DNA from: Clostridiaceae bacterium
GTDB taxonomy: Bacteria > Bacillota > Clostridia > Oscillospirales > Acutalibacteraceae
Assembly (NCBI GenBank): GCA_904501895.1
Contig: CAJGCX010000002.1
Location: 1-38,631 of the forward strand
Length of the DNA stretch: 38,631 nt
Reading direction: 5' to 3'
The notes under the pieces are model-generated. The model searched no databases. It was not told the DNA's origin and saw nothing but the letters and a program-made list of their open reading frames with translations. The position numbers and the translations under genes are program-made. Positions 1 to 8,359 of this stretch are shown in pieces (the first letter of the stretch is position 1; each line of letters begins with the position of its first letter).

Positions 1-22
1 CTTTATTGGCTAATTTAATATT

Positions 23-49
23 AAAGGGTGTGGCAAGTCCACACCTTTT
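23..49 (+). terminator. Intrinsic terminator of the upstream unit
   Basis: A GGTGTGG/CCACACC stem (27-33 with 39-45) with a five-base loop is extended by one G-T wobble and three A-T pairs, and runs into a T tract. It closes a gene lying before the window. A second terminator follows at 72-102. Confidence 0.8.
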
Positions 50-71
50 TGTTATCAAAATGAAATTTAAC

Positions 72-108
72 AGAGTAGATGATATTTCAAATCATTTACT
101 CTTTTTTT
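72..108 (+). terminator. Second, tandem intrinsic terminator
   Basis: AGAGTAGATGAT (72-83) pairs with ATCATTTACTCT (91-102) through 12 positions including one G-T pair, with a seven-base loop, followed by seven T residues. With the hairpin at 23-49 it isolates the glycosidase operon from upstream transcription. Confidence 0.8.
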
Positions 109-109
109 A

Positions 110-138
110 TTGCATTACCAGATATTGTATGATAAAAT
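110..138 (+). promoter_or_regulatory. Promoter of the redox protein-glycosidase unit
   Basis: A TTGCAT -35 box (110-115) and a TAAAAT -10 box (133-138) are separated by 17 bases, placing the transcription start near 145. That makes a start codon at 147 unlikely and supports TTG at 171. Confidence 0.6.
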
Positions 139-170
139 TTATCTAATTGTATATAAATGAGGTGTTTGTT

Positions 171-599
171 TTGTCTAAATATTCAGATAGGGCAGTAGAA
201 TTGTTTATGGAGGGTAAAAATTGTTCACAAGCAGTTTTTGCTGCATTTGCTCCTGATTTAGGTTTGCCTGAGGAAACTGCTCTTGCTGTTTCAATTGGTC
301 TTGGCGGTGGCGTAGGAAGAATGCGAGAGGTTTGTGGTGCTGTTAGTGGCAGTGCAATGCTTGTTGGTCTCAGATTTCCTGACCTTGATAAGGCTGCTGC
401 TTACGAGAAAGTAAGAATGATTATTGACGAATTTAAAAAGACAAATCATTCAATTGTCTGCAAGGAGCTTTTAGGTCTTTCAAAGGCTGAAAAATCAAGT
501 GTTCCAGAAGCGAGAACATCTGAATATTATCAGAAACGACCTTGTGTTAAAATTGTTGAGGATGCAGCCTTGGCAACAGAAAAAATATTATTTGCATAA
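171..599 (+). CDS. C_GCAxxG_C_C family putative redox-active protein
   Basis: This 142-residue soluble protein shows the cysteine pattern that names the C_GCAxxG_C_C family (Pfam Redox_active type). There is a Cys in GKNCSQAV (Cys18), then a glycine-rich stretch, the CGAVSG signature (Cys55), and two later cysteines in IVCKEL (Cys97) and RPCVKI (Cys125). The family is thought to be redox-active and may bind a metal or cluster, but no reaction is established. I chose TTG at 171 because GAGGTG lies about six bases upstream; in-frame TTG at 147 sits almost on the predicted transcription start and has no ribosome binding site. The next gene starts 14 bases downstream, so the protein is probably co-expressed with two glycosidases, a pairing that does not explain its role. 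Confidence 0.85.
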   Translation: MSKYSDRAVELFMEGKNCSQAVFAAFAPDLGLPEETALAVSIGLGGGVGRMREVCGAVSGSAMLVGLRFPDLDKAAAYEKVRMIIDEFKKTNHSIVCKELLGLSKAEKSSVPEARTSEYYQKRPCVKIVEDAALATEKILFA

Positions 600-613
600 G
601 AGAGGGTACTTGA

Positions 614-3298
614 ATGAGTGCGTATGCATATATTGAAAACGATAAAGTAATAATCGGTAATGATTATATTGAAAGACGTTTTTCTATTAAAGAAAATCAG
701 CTCAGAACAACTGAAATCATTAATAAACGAATTGATGGAGAAAAGAGTATAAAATTCAAGAAATATTCTTCAGAATTTGTTGTTGCCTTCAAGGTGAAAA
801 AAACACTTGGATATAAAACAGAATTTCTTTCATCAAATAACCTTAAGCTTGATAATGTAAATGTTTTTAAGCATAGGGTAGAATTTGTGTATAAACGATG
901 CTCATATAACGGTGCTAAAATTACTTTTATTGAGAGTGTTGAAATCGGTGATGATGACCATTATATGCGAAAATATATCGAAATGGTGGTTGCTCCTGAA
1001 GAACAGCACCTTATTACAATCGACTATATTGACGGTGAGCATATTCTTATTGATACTCCTGAACAGCAATGGACAATAGGTGACATTGAACCGGCATATT
1101 TAAGCTCTTATCATAGTGCTCTTGGTCAGCCTGTGTATATTAATGGGCTGTTTTTAGGCTGTGAATTTCCATTGTGTGAAAACAATGTTGATAATGACAC
1201 TGTTTATATGCGATATTTCAGTGGAAAGCGCTTTGATATGCTTAATCTTAATTGTGGTCATACCTTTAAGACATGGAATACTGTTGTGGGTGCTGCAAGA
1301 GGGTGTGAACAAGCAGTTATCCGTGAGGATTTCCTTACATATATTAGAGCGATTTCAAGAAAGGTAAAGCCTCGTTTTCAGTATAATTCGTGGTACGACC
1401 ATATGCACGATATTACAAATGAAAATATTATTGGTTCATTTAAGGAGATTGAAGATAATCTTTCAAAAACAATGGTACCACCACTTGATTCCTATGTTGT
1501 TGATGACGGTTTTGTGGATTGGACTGCCGATTTCTGGGAATTTAACGAGAAATTCCCAGAAGAGCTTTATCCTGCAGCATCAATTGCCAAGAAATTCTCT
1601 TCTGAATTCGGACTCTGGAACGGTCCAAGAGGCGGATATCACGATGTAAGAACACCAAGATTTGGTAAAAATATGGAAAAAGCAGGTACAGGTGGCTATA
1701 ACCGTGCTGCAAGAGACGTATGCGTTTCCTCAGCAGAATATATAAAGAATATTACAGACTACTATATCGACTGTGATAAAAAGTTTGATATAAACTATTG
1801 GAAACTTGATGGCTTCCTTCTTAAGGCTTGTCCATCAAAGAAACACGGCCATATGACAGGTGGCTATAATCAGATGTACCAATACACAGAAATGTGGGAA
1901 AACTGGATTAACATCTTCAAAAAGCTTCGTATTAACCGTGAAAGTGTTGGCAAGGATTTATGGATAAATCAGACAAGCTATTGTAATGCAAGTCCTTGGT
2001 TTTTACAGTGGTCAGACAGCCTTTGGATTCAGAATAGTGCTGATATCGGCTTTATTGATAAATCTGATTACGGTGAGGAATTAAGTAAGCGTGATGTTGA
2101 CAGAGTCCTTACATATCGTGATAACTGCTATTATGATTTCAGCGTTACAAGGGATTATCAATTCCCACACGAATTTCTCTATAACCACGACCCGATTTAC
2201 GGAAATACTGCAAAAATTTCAATGACAGACGAGGAATATCGTAAATATATGCTTATGATGACAACTCGTGGTACAGCATTCTGGGAGCTTTATTATTCTT
2301 ACAATATGTTCAATGAAGCAAAATGGCGTATAAATGCAGATGCACTCCGTTTTGTCCGTAACAATTACAAAATTCTTAAAGCATCACAGTTTATTGGTGG
2401 TTCACCAAAGGAAGCTGAGGTTTACGGTTATTCTGCTTGGACAGAAAATGCAGGTATTGTGTCGCTTCGTAATCCGTCAAATGACACAAAGAGCTTCACT
2501 CTTACTCTTGACGAAAAAATAGGTGTTTATAAAGAGACAGATAATCTTAAAAAGGTGTCAATTTTCCCATGCACAAGTGATGTTGACGACAAAACATATA
2601 AATACGGTGATGAGATTACGTTTGAATTGTCATCCTGTGAAGCGGTAATTGTTAAATTCTCTGCAGAGAAAGAAAAGACACCTTCATTGGTTTACGGTAA
2701 GTTTGAAAGTGAAAATGAGCTTCTTTTAATTTTCGATGACAGAATTTATTTCAACTCTGATTGTATTTCCTGTGATGAGAAAATCGCTAAAACTCAGTTG
2801 CTTGACGATTACAGTACATTGAAAATCACATTTGAAGGTGCAGTTGAAAAGGCATTTGTATCAATGACAGTGAAAAATGCTTTTGGCACACCAACTGATG
2901 CTCAGTTTGATGGTAAAAACTATTTCAATATAACAAATAATGAAAATATCCTTCCATGTTTAAGAGATGTTACAGTGGAATTTAAGCTTAACAGCACAGA
3001 GGGAGAAAAACTCGTTTCAGTAGGTGACATTTTTGAAGTGAGAAATAGTGAGGGATATGGTGCAATCCGATTTGGTGAAAAGTCAAGCCGAGGAGACATA
3101 AAGCTTTCAACAGGTGACCGGCTTACAGTGGTCTTTGAACCAAATGGTCTTGCAAAGCTTTATGTAAATGGTGCTTTGAGTAGCTCATCATACAATGCAC
3201 AATTGGGCAGCACTCTTACTGAATGTGAAATTTCATCTTCAGAATCAGTAGAAAATATTAATGTAATACCAAGAGCATTATCATTTAAGGAAATATAA
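614..3298 (+). CDS. Clan GH-D (GH36-like) glycosidase with C-terminal lectin-like domain
   Basis: An 894-residue retaining glycosidase that most resembles GH36, the alpha-galactosidase/alpha-N-acetylgalactosaminidase group. The N-terminal ~240 residues look like the beta-supersandwich of that family. The barrel follows, with YNSWYD, VVDDGF (Asp297/Asp298), a FGLWNGP segment, and YWKLDG, whose Asp399 matches the K-x-D nucleophile. Asp477 in the NSADIGF segment is a candidate acid/base. Residues ~690-780 form a beta-rich linker, and ~783-894 resemble a LamG/concanavalin-type sheet with a KLYVNG strand. There is no signal peptide or membrane segment, so the enzyme is probably cytosolic. AGAGAGGG lies seven bases before ATG 614. 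A GH31 gene follows after 7 bases (ATG 16 bases on), suggesting both act on the same imported glycan. The substrate cannot be read from sequence. Confidence 0.75.
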   Translation: MSAYAYIENDKVIIGNDYIERRFSIKENQLRTTEIINKRIDGEKSIKFKKYSSEFVVAFKVKKTLGYKTEFLSSNNLKLDNVNVFKHRVEFVYKRCSYNGAKITFIESVEIGDDDHYMRKYIEMVVAPEEQHLITIDYIDGEHILIDTPEQQWTIGDIEPAYLSSYHSALGQPVYINGLFLGCEFPLCENNVDNDTVYMRYFSGKRFDMLNLNCGHTFKTWNTVVGAARGCEQAVIREDFLTYIRAISRKVKPRFQYNSWYDHMHDITNENIIGSFKEIEDNLSKTMVPPLDSYVVDDGFVDWTADFWEFNEKFPEELYPAASIAKKFSSEFGLWNGPRGGYHDVRTPRFGKNMEKAGTGGYNRAARDVCVSSAEYIKNITDYYIDCDKKFDINYWKLDGFLLKACPSKKHGHMTGGYNQMYQYTEMWENWINIFKKLRINRESVGKDLWINQTSYCNASPWFLQWSDSLWIQNSADIGFIDKSDYGEELSKRDVDRVLTYRDNCYYDFSVTRDYQFPHEFLYNHDPIYGNTAKISMTDEEYRKYMLMMTTRGTAFWELYYSYNMFNEAKWRINADALRFVRNNYKILKASQFIGGSPKEAEVYGYSAWTENAGIVSLRNPSNDTKSFTLTLDEKIGVYKETDNLKKVSIFPCTSDVDDKTYKYGDEITFELSSCEAVIVKFSAEKEKTPSLVYGKFESENELLLIFDDRIYFNSDCISCDEKIAKTQLLDDYSTLKITFEGAVEKAFVSMTVKNAFGTPTDAQFDGKNYFNITNNENILPCLRDVTVEFKLNSTEGEKLVSVGDIFEVRNSEGYGAIRFGEKSSRGDIKLSTGDRLTVVFEPNGLAKLYVNGALSSSSYNAQLGSTLTECEISSSESVENINVIPRALSFKEI

Positions 3299-3314
3299 CA
3301 GGGGAGTGGAAAAT

Positions 3315-5690
3315 ATGGAATTAAATAAACAGCTTTTAGCACATACGGATTCAAAGCCTTGTGCAGAGAATGTGCTTGTTGCAAATAATGTAAAAATTAC
3401 TGTGCTTACACCTGAAATGGTGCGTGTTGAGTGTTCAGGTGATGAGGGCTTTACAGATTTACCATCACAGAGTATCTGGTACAGAAATTTTGGTAAGGTA
3501 GATTTCACTTATGAAACAAAGCTTGATATAACTGTTGTTAAAACAGCATCAACAGAATTTTGTGTAAATAATCATTCAGGTGCATTTCAGTTTGTAAAAT
3601 ATAAGGGCAAAAAGCTTACATATTCAAAGTCAAATAACCTTAAGGGTACAACTCGTACTCTTGATGGCTCTCGTGGTGTGAATGAGCTTGACGACGGTAT
3701 CATTTCAACAGACGGCGTTTCGGTTTATGATGATAGCAAAACCTTGCTTTTAAACGAGGATGGTATGCTTTCATCACGTGAAAAAGGTTCAAAGGACTAT
3801 TATATCTTTGTTTACGGTAAAAATTACGTTTTAGGCATTAACAATTTCTATAAAATTACAGGTATGCCACCACTTGTACCAAGATATGTGCTTGGTAACT
3901 GGTGGAGTCGTTACAGAGCATACACACAGAAGGAATACCTTGATTTGATGGTTGAATTTGCTCATCGTGATATTCCATTGACAGTTGCAACTGTTGATAT
4001 GGATTGGCATTGGGTTGACCTTAAAAAGCAGTTTAACAAAAAATATAAGTCAAGCAATATTTTAAGCAGTGGTTGGACAGGCTACAGCTGGAATACAGAA
4101 CTTTTTCCTGATTACAAGGGCTTTTTAAAGACTCTTCAGGATATGAATCTTAAGGTTACACTTAATCTTCATCCTGCAGACGGTGTCCGTGCATTTGAAA
4201 ACATGTATGAAGATATGGCAAAAGCTATGGACATTGACCCTAAAACTGAAAAATCAGTTGAATTTGATTTGACAGATAAAAAGTTTATCAATGCATATTT
4301 TGATATCCTTCATCATCCTTATGAAAACGAGGGCGTTGACTTCTGGTGGATTGACTGGCAACAGGGTACAAAGAGTAAAAAAGCAGGTCTTGACCCATTG
4401 TGGCTTCTTAATCATTATCATTACCTTGATACTGACCGTGAGGACAGAAGACCAATGATTCTTTCACGATATGCAGGTATCGGCTCACATCGTTATCCGT
4501 TAGGCTTCTCAGGTGATACAGTAATCAATTGGAGCGTTCTTAATTTCCAACCTTATTTTACTGCAAATGCTTCTAACTGTGGTTATACATGGTGGAGCCA
4601 CGATATTGGCGGTCATATGATGGGTGACCACGATGATGAATTATATATCCGTTGGTTGCAGATGGCAGTTTTCTTACCGATTTTAAGACTTCACTCAACA
4701 AATCTTGATGTTCTTGGTAAAGAGCCTTGGAATTTCTCATGGGAGGCAGAAACTCTTGGTACAGAATTCCTCCGACTTCGTCATAAGATGATTCCTTATA
4801 TTTATGCAATGAATTATCGTACCTTCAAAGAGGGTAGAGCACTCTGTGAACCACTTTATTACACATATCCTGATGAAAAAGAAGCATTTGAATACGGTAA
4901 TGAGTATTTCTATGGTTCAGAAATTCTCGTTTGTCCTGTAACTACAAAGATTGATGCAAAAACAAAGACAGCAGCAACAAAAATGTGGTTACCTGAAGGC
5001 AGATGGACTAATATTTTTGACGGTAAGATTTATAAGGGAGACCAGGAGGTTGTAATCAACAGCCCAATCAACACTATTCCTGCACTTGCAAAGGAAGGTG
5101 CAATCATTCCTATGTCTGATGATGAGGGTAACGGCTGGGGATGTCCTGAAAATCTTAAAATCAACATTTATCGTGGTACAAATTCAATTGATTTCTACGA
5201 AGATGACGGTGAAACAGGTAAATATAAGAATGGTGACTATTCAATTACAAAAATGTCTGTAAAAGAGGAAAAGGACACTATTACATTTACAATTAATGGT
5301 GGTAAAGCATTTGATTTTATTCCTGCAAAGAGAAAATACACTCTTGAATTTAAGGATGTTGAGTCATTTAAAGATGTTTCTGTAATGGTGAATGGGTTAT
5401 TTACTCCTGTAAACGCTGGTAAAAACTATTTTACAATTGAGAATGTAAATGTTGCTGATGAAATTGTCGTGACTCTTACAGGCGTTGTTGCGAAGAAGAA
5501 TAAGCCAGTAAAGGAAAGAGCGCTTGATTGCGTTATTCACCTTAACGGTAACAATATGAAAAAAGTCCTCACAAGTACCCGACTTAAGAGCTGTAAGGAC
5601 GAAAAGGATTATAAAGCATTCATTAGACACACAAAGGCAAAATCTCTCAGAATGTGCCTTGACGAAGCTGTCTTTGCAATGGAAGAATAA
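3315..5690 (+). CDS. Glycoside hydrolase family 31 protein
   Basis: A 791-residue GH31 enzyme, a retaining alpha-glycosidase. Order of parts: N-terminal beta-sandwich; barrel beginning near PRYVLGNWWSRY; DFWWIDWQQG with presumed nucleophile Asp347; LSRYAGIGSHRYPLGFSGDT with presumed acid/base Asp401; a distal beta-sheet region with the FYEDDGETG motif; and an extra ~55-residue lysine- and cysteine-containing tail. The WIDWQQ form of the nucleophile motif departs from the WxDMNE type of classic alpha-glucosidases and suggests another specificity, possibly an alpha-GalNAc or alpha-galactoside, but that is inference. There is no signal peptide. I chose ATG 3315 over GTG 3306 because the AGGGGAG site abuts the GTG but is well spaced from the ATG. 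It probably works with the GH36-like enzyme just upstream. Confidence 0.87.
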   Translation: MELNKQLLAHTDSKPCAENVLVANNVKITVLTPEMVRVECSGDEGFTDLPSQSIWYRNFGKVDFTYETKLDITVVKTASTEFCVNNHSGAFQFVKYKGKKLTYSKSNNLKGTTRTLDGSRGVNELDDGIISTDGVSVYDDSKTLLLNEDGMLSSREKGSKDYYIFVYGKNYVLGINNFYKITGMPPLVPRYVLGNWWSRYRAYTQKEYLDLMVEFAHRDIPLTVATVDMDWHWVDLKKQFNKKYKSSNILSSGWTGYSWNTELFPDYKGFLKTLQDMNLKVTLNLHPADGVRAFENMYEDMAKAMDIDPKTEKSVEFDLTDKKFINAYFDILHHPYENEGVDFWWIDWQQGTKSKKAGLDPLWLLNHYHYLDTDREDRRPMILSRYAGIGSHRYPLGFSGDTVINWSVLNFQPYFTANASNCGYTWWSHDIGGHMMGDHDDELYIRWLQMAVFLPILRLHSTNLDVLGKEPWNFSWEAETLGTEFLRLRHKMIPYIYAMNYRTFKEGRALCEPLYYTYPDEKEAFEYGNEYFYGSEILVCPVTTKIDAKTKTAATKMWLPEGRWTNIFDGKIYKGDQEVVINSPINTIPALAKEGAIIPMSDDEGNGWGCPENLKINIYRGTNSIDFYEDDGETGKYKNGDYSITKMSVKEEKDTITFTINGGKAFDFIPAKRKYTLEFKDVESFKDVSVMVNGLFTPVNAGKNYFTIENVNVADEIVVTLTGVVAKKNKPVKERALDCVIHLNGNNMKKVLTSTRLKSCKDEKDYKAFIRHTKAKSLRMCLDEAVFAMEE

Positions 5691-5707
5691 ATACTTAATA
5701 GCAGGGC

Positions 5708-5740
5708 GGGGTGCGGGTGTCAACTGGACACCCGCACCCC
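5708..5740. repeat. Perfect 14-bp GC-rich hairpin
   Basis: GGGGTGCGGGTGTC (5708-5721) is the exact inverse complement of 5727-5740, with an AACTG loop; GGG 5704-5706 can also pair with CCC 5748-5750. The base composition is far above the surrounding DNA. No T tract follows, so it is not a standard intrinsic terminator, although it lies just after the GH31 stop and could protect the 3' end of the mRNA. Confidence 0.7.
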
Positions 5741-5778
5741 TCATCGTCCCGTCCTAAAGTGTGCTGTTAACTTACTGC

Positions 5779-5800
5779 GGGCGGATGTGGGTATCCGCCC
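5779..5800. repeat. GGGCGGAT...ATCCGCCC palindromic repeat
   Basis: GGGCGGAT (5779-5786) and ATCCGCCC (5793-5800) form an 8-bp stem around GTGGGT. GC-rich palindromes of this appearance occur as dispersed intergenic repeats in clostridial genomes. Only one copy is present here, so calling it dispersed is inference. Confidence 0.55.
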
Positions 5801-5841
5801 CTACGATTGTATTTCCCGACAATCTCCAATTTACAAACCAT

Positions 5842-6032
5842 TGCGATATATTGAAATAAATTTCAATGCGATATTTTTAGCGTTGCAAAAGCGATATATT
5901 TTCGCTTCGCTCAAATGCGATATGATATAAATCCTCGTTCACGAAGTGAACATATCACGAGTTTACATATATCACACAATTTATTGTATATCGCAAATCC
6001 GTCAGGATTTATATCGCTGTGGCAAAGCCACA
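5842..6032. repeat. Cluster of small hairpins with GCGATAT motifs
   Basis: Within the 482-base gap between the GH31 gene and ruvC, GCGATAT occurs four times forward (starting near 5843, 5868, 5891 and 5918) and then inverted as ATATCGC twice (near 5988 and 6011). GATATAAATCC (5924-5934) is inverse-complementary to 6005-6015 and encloses smaller hairpins: GTTCAC/GTGAAC around GAA (5937-5951) and ACAAT/ATTGT. TGTGGC/GCCACA around AAA follows at 6018-6032, and TTGAAA/TTTCAA precedes at 5851-5866. I see no coding frame with a ribosome binding site. It resembles a non-autonomous palindromic repeat element or a structured RNA; no target-site duplication was identified. Confidence 0.6.
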
Positions 6033-6089
6033 TAACCTCCAATTCACACAATTCCTACAATTGTTAACAACTTGAAAACTTTTTATTTT

Positions 6090-6113
6090 GAGGCTTTAAT
6101 TAGCCTCTTTTTT
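6090..6113 (+). terminator. Intrinsic terminator before ruvC
   Basis: GAGGCT (6090-6095) pairs with AGCCTC (6102-6107) and is followed directly by a T run. It lies 400 bases past the GH31 gene and just before the ruvC promoter, so it stops any transcript that crosses the repeat region. Confidence 0.75.
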
Positions 6114-6114
6114 C

Positions 6115-6143
6115 TTGCCATTTATGATGTAATGTGATATAAT
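6115..6143 (+). promoter_or_regulatory. Promoter of the ruvC operon
   Basis: TTGCCA (6115-6120) and a perfect TATAAT (6138-6143) are spaced by 17 bases. The start near 6150 gives a short leader before ruvC. This is the only convincing promoter I found ahead of the 13-gene co-directional run. Confidence 0.75.
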
Positions 6144-6172
6144 TATTCGAATATAGAGTGAGGTAGTATGTC

Positions 6173-6673
6173 ATGGTGATATTAGGTATCGACCCGGGCT
6201 ATGCAATCGTTGGTTGGGGTGTTATTGACTATACGGCAAACCGTTTTCAGGTAATAGCTTATGGTGCAGTTACAACAGAGGCGAAAACACCGTTCAATGA
6301 ACGACTTGAAAAGGTTTATGACGGAATTCAGGATATAATTTATAAATATAAGCCTGAGGCTTTGGCAATTGAAAAACTGTTCTATAATACTAATGCAAAA
6401 ACAGTTATTGACGTTGCACAGGCAAGAGGTGTAATTAACCTTGCAGCACAGAAAAATCATATTGATATATATGAATACACACCTTTACAGGTGAAACAGA
6501 GTGTTGTGGGTTATGGTCGTGCTGAAAAGAAGCAGGTGCAGGAAATGACAAGAGTCATTTTAAATCTTGAAAAAATTCCGAAGCCTGATGACACTGCCGA
6601 TGCACTTGCTATGGCTATTTGTCACGCTCATGCAAGTGGATCATTAATGGGAAAATTAAGAAATTTTAAATAA
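6173..6673 (+). CDS. ruvC: Holliday junction endonuclease RuvC
   Basis: A 166-residue RuvC resolvase, which makes paired nicks in four-way DNA junctions moved by RuvAB. The four acidic catalytic positions are visible: Asp7 in LGIDPG, Glu67 in AIEKLF, and Asp140 and Asp143 in PDDTADA. Length is usual for the family. GTGAGGT precedes ATG 6173. First gene after the 6115 promoter and followed by ruvA and ruvB, so all three parts of the resolvasome are together, whereas ruvC is absent from the ruvAB operon in many Bacilli. Confidence 0.97.
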   Translation: MVILGIDPGYAIVGWGVIDYTANRFQVIAYGAVTTEAKTPFNERLEKVYDGIQDIIYKYKPEALAIEKLFYNTNAKTVIDVAQARGVINLAAQKNHIDIYEYTPLQVKQSVVGYGRAEKKQVQEMTRVILNLEKIPKPDDTADALAMAICHAHASGSLMGKLRNFK

Positions 6674-6685
6674 AGGATAAAGCTT

Positions 6686-7291
6686 ATGATTTATTCAGTA
6701 ACAGGAAATGTAGTTGACTTCGATGCGAATACTGTCTGTGTTGATGTGAATGGCGTTGCATTTCGTTGTATGACAACCTTCACAACTTCGCAAAAATGTG
6801 CTTCGAATGGTATGAAAGTCACTCTTTACACATATTTAAATGTCAGGGAAGATGCAATGGAGCTTTTCGGTTTCTACGATAAAACTGAAATGGATTGCTT
6901 CAAAATGCTTATTACTGTAAATGGTGTTGGTCCTAAAATGGGACTTGCAATTCTCTCTGAAATGACACCTGATAAGGTAGCACTCAGTATTGCTGCAGGG
7001 GATTATAAAGCACTTACAAAGGCAAATGGTGTTGGCCCAAAGCTTGCACAGAGAATCTGTATGGAATTGAAAGACAAGGCTGGCAAGACAATGGGTAATG
7101 TGACATCTTCAGTTGATTTAACTGCAGTCAGCTCAACTCTTTCAAATTCAAATACTGCAGAGGCCGTCGCTGCACTTGAGATGTTAGGATATTCACAGAG
7201 TGATGCGTCGGTTGTAGTAAGTAAAATTGACTCATCACTTTCAGTTGAAGATATTATTAAACAGGCACTTAAAATGCTTTCATTAGGTTAA
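6686..7291 (+). CDS. ruvA: Holliday junction branch migration protein RuvA
   Basis: 201 residues, usual RuvA length. The N-terminal OB-fold (about 1-65) is followed by the paired helix-hairpin-helix motifs VNGVGPKMG and ANGVGPKLA, which contact the junction backbone. After a flexible, Ser/Thr-rich linker (about 136-150), a small C-terminal domain (EAVAALEMLGYSQSDA) contacts RuvB. It starts 13 bases after ruvC and precedes ruvB by 12 bases. Confidence 0.97.
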   Translation: MIYSVTGNVVDFDANTVCVDVNGVAFRCMTTFTTSQKCASNGMKVTLYTYLNVREDAMELFGFYDKTEMDCFKMLITVNGVGPKMGLAILSEMTPDKVALSIAAGDYKALTKANGVGPKLAQRICMELKDKAGKTMGNVTSSVDLTAVSSTLSNSNTAEAVAALEMLGYSQSDASVVVSKIDSSLSVEDIIKQALKMLSLG

Positions 7292-7303
7292 GGAGGAATT
7301 TAA

Positions 7304-8347
7304 ATGGATTTCGAAAACGAAAACAGAATAATGACTCCCGGATTTACTGAATCTGACCACGATATTGAAATTTCACTTCGTCCAAAAGCGTTGACGGAAT
7401 ATATCGGTCAGGAAAAGGTAAAGGAAAACCTTAAAATATATATTGAAGCAGCAAAAAACAGAGGTGACACTCTTGACCACGTTTTGCTTTATGGACCTCC
7501 GGGACTTGGTAAAACAACTCTTGCAGGAATTATCGCAAATGAAATGGGAGTACAAATCAGAGTAACCTCAGGTCCTGCAATTGAAAAACCGGGTGATTTG
7601 GCTGCTCTTCTTACAAACCTTAACGACGGTGATGTGCTTTTTATTGACGAAATTCATCGTCTGTCCCGAGCGGTTGAAGAAGTCCTTTATCCTGCAATGG
7701 AGGATAATGCACTTGATATTATCATTGGTAAAGGTCCTTCTGCTCGTAGTATTCGTCTTGATTTACCTCGTTTTACACTTGTTGGTGCTACAACTCGTGC
7801 AGGTCAGCTTACAGCTCCTTTACGTGACAGATTTGGTGTGATTTTAAGACTTGAGCTTTACACACCTGAGGAATTGGCACAGATTGTAAAACGAAGTGCA
7901 GGAATTCTTGATATATACGCTGAAGACGGTGGAGCATTGGAAATTGCTTCACGCTCCCGTGGTACACCTCGAATTGCAAACAGACTCTTAAAGAGAGCTC
8001 GTGACTTTGCACAGGTTATGAGCAATGGTGTAATCAGTGAGGATAACGCAAAAATTGCACTTGGTAGAATGGAAATTGACCAAATCGGTCTTGATAATAT
8101 TGACAGACTGATGCTTACAACAATGATTAGAAACTTCAACGGTGGTCCTGTTGGTCTTGAAACTATCGCAGCAACTATCGGTGAAGAGGCAGTTACAATT
8201 GAAGATGTTTATGAGCCATATTTAATGCAGATTGGTTTTCTTGCAAAAACACCTCGTGGCAGAGTGGTAACACCATTGGCTTATGAGCATTTAGGGTATA
8301 AAACACCGGAAAGTAAAAATAATAATTCTCAGACAACTTTATTTTAA
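7304..8347 (+). CDS. ruvB: Holliday junction DNA helicase motor RuvB
   Basis: A 347-residue AAA+ ATPase that forms hexameric rings and drives branch migration with RuvA. Visible are Walker A GPPGLGKT (64-71), Walker B FIDEIHRL (Asp115, Glu116), a sensor-type GATTRAG segment, the arginine-containing APLRDRFG motif, and the C-terminal winged helix ending in a TPRGR segment. AAGGAGG precedes the ATG by a good spacing. Confidence 0.97.
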   Translation: MDFENENRIMTPGFTESDHDIEISLRPKALTEYIGQEKVKENLKIYIEAAKNRGDTLDHVLLYGPPGLGKTTLAGIIANEMGVQIRVTSGPAIEKPGDLAALLTNLNDGDVLFIDEIHRLSRAVEEVLYPAMEDNALDIIIGKGPSARSIRLDLPRFTLVGATTRAGQLTAPLRDRFGVILRLELYTPEELAQIVKRSAGILDIYAEDGGALEIASRSRGTPRIANRLLKRARDFAQVMSNGVISEDNAKIALGRMEIDQIGLDNIDRLMLTTMIRNFNGGPVGLETIAATIGEEAVTIEDVYEPYLMQIGFLAKTPRGRVVTPLAYEHLGYKTPESKNNNSQTTLF

Positions 8348-8359
8348 GGAGATTATTAT

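Noticed and set aside
5397..5744. 115-codon minus-strand frame running into the palindrome region
   Set aside because: Most of it is antisense to the GH31 3' end, and its start lies in the GC-rich hairpin, without a ribosome binding site.
5842..6032. CRISPR array built on the GCGATAT repeats
   Set aside because: The repeats are short, irregularly spaced and partly inverted, with no unit of 25-40 bases and no cas genes.
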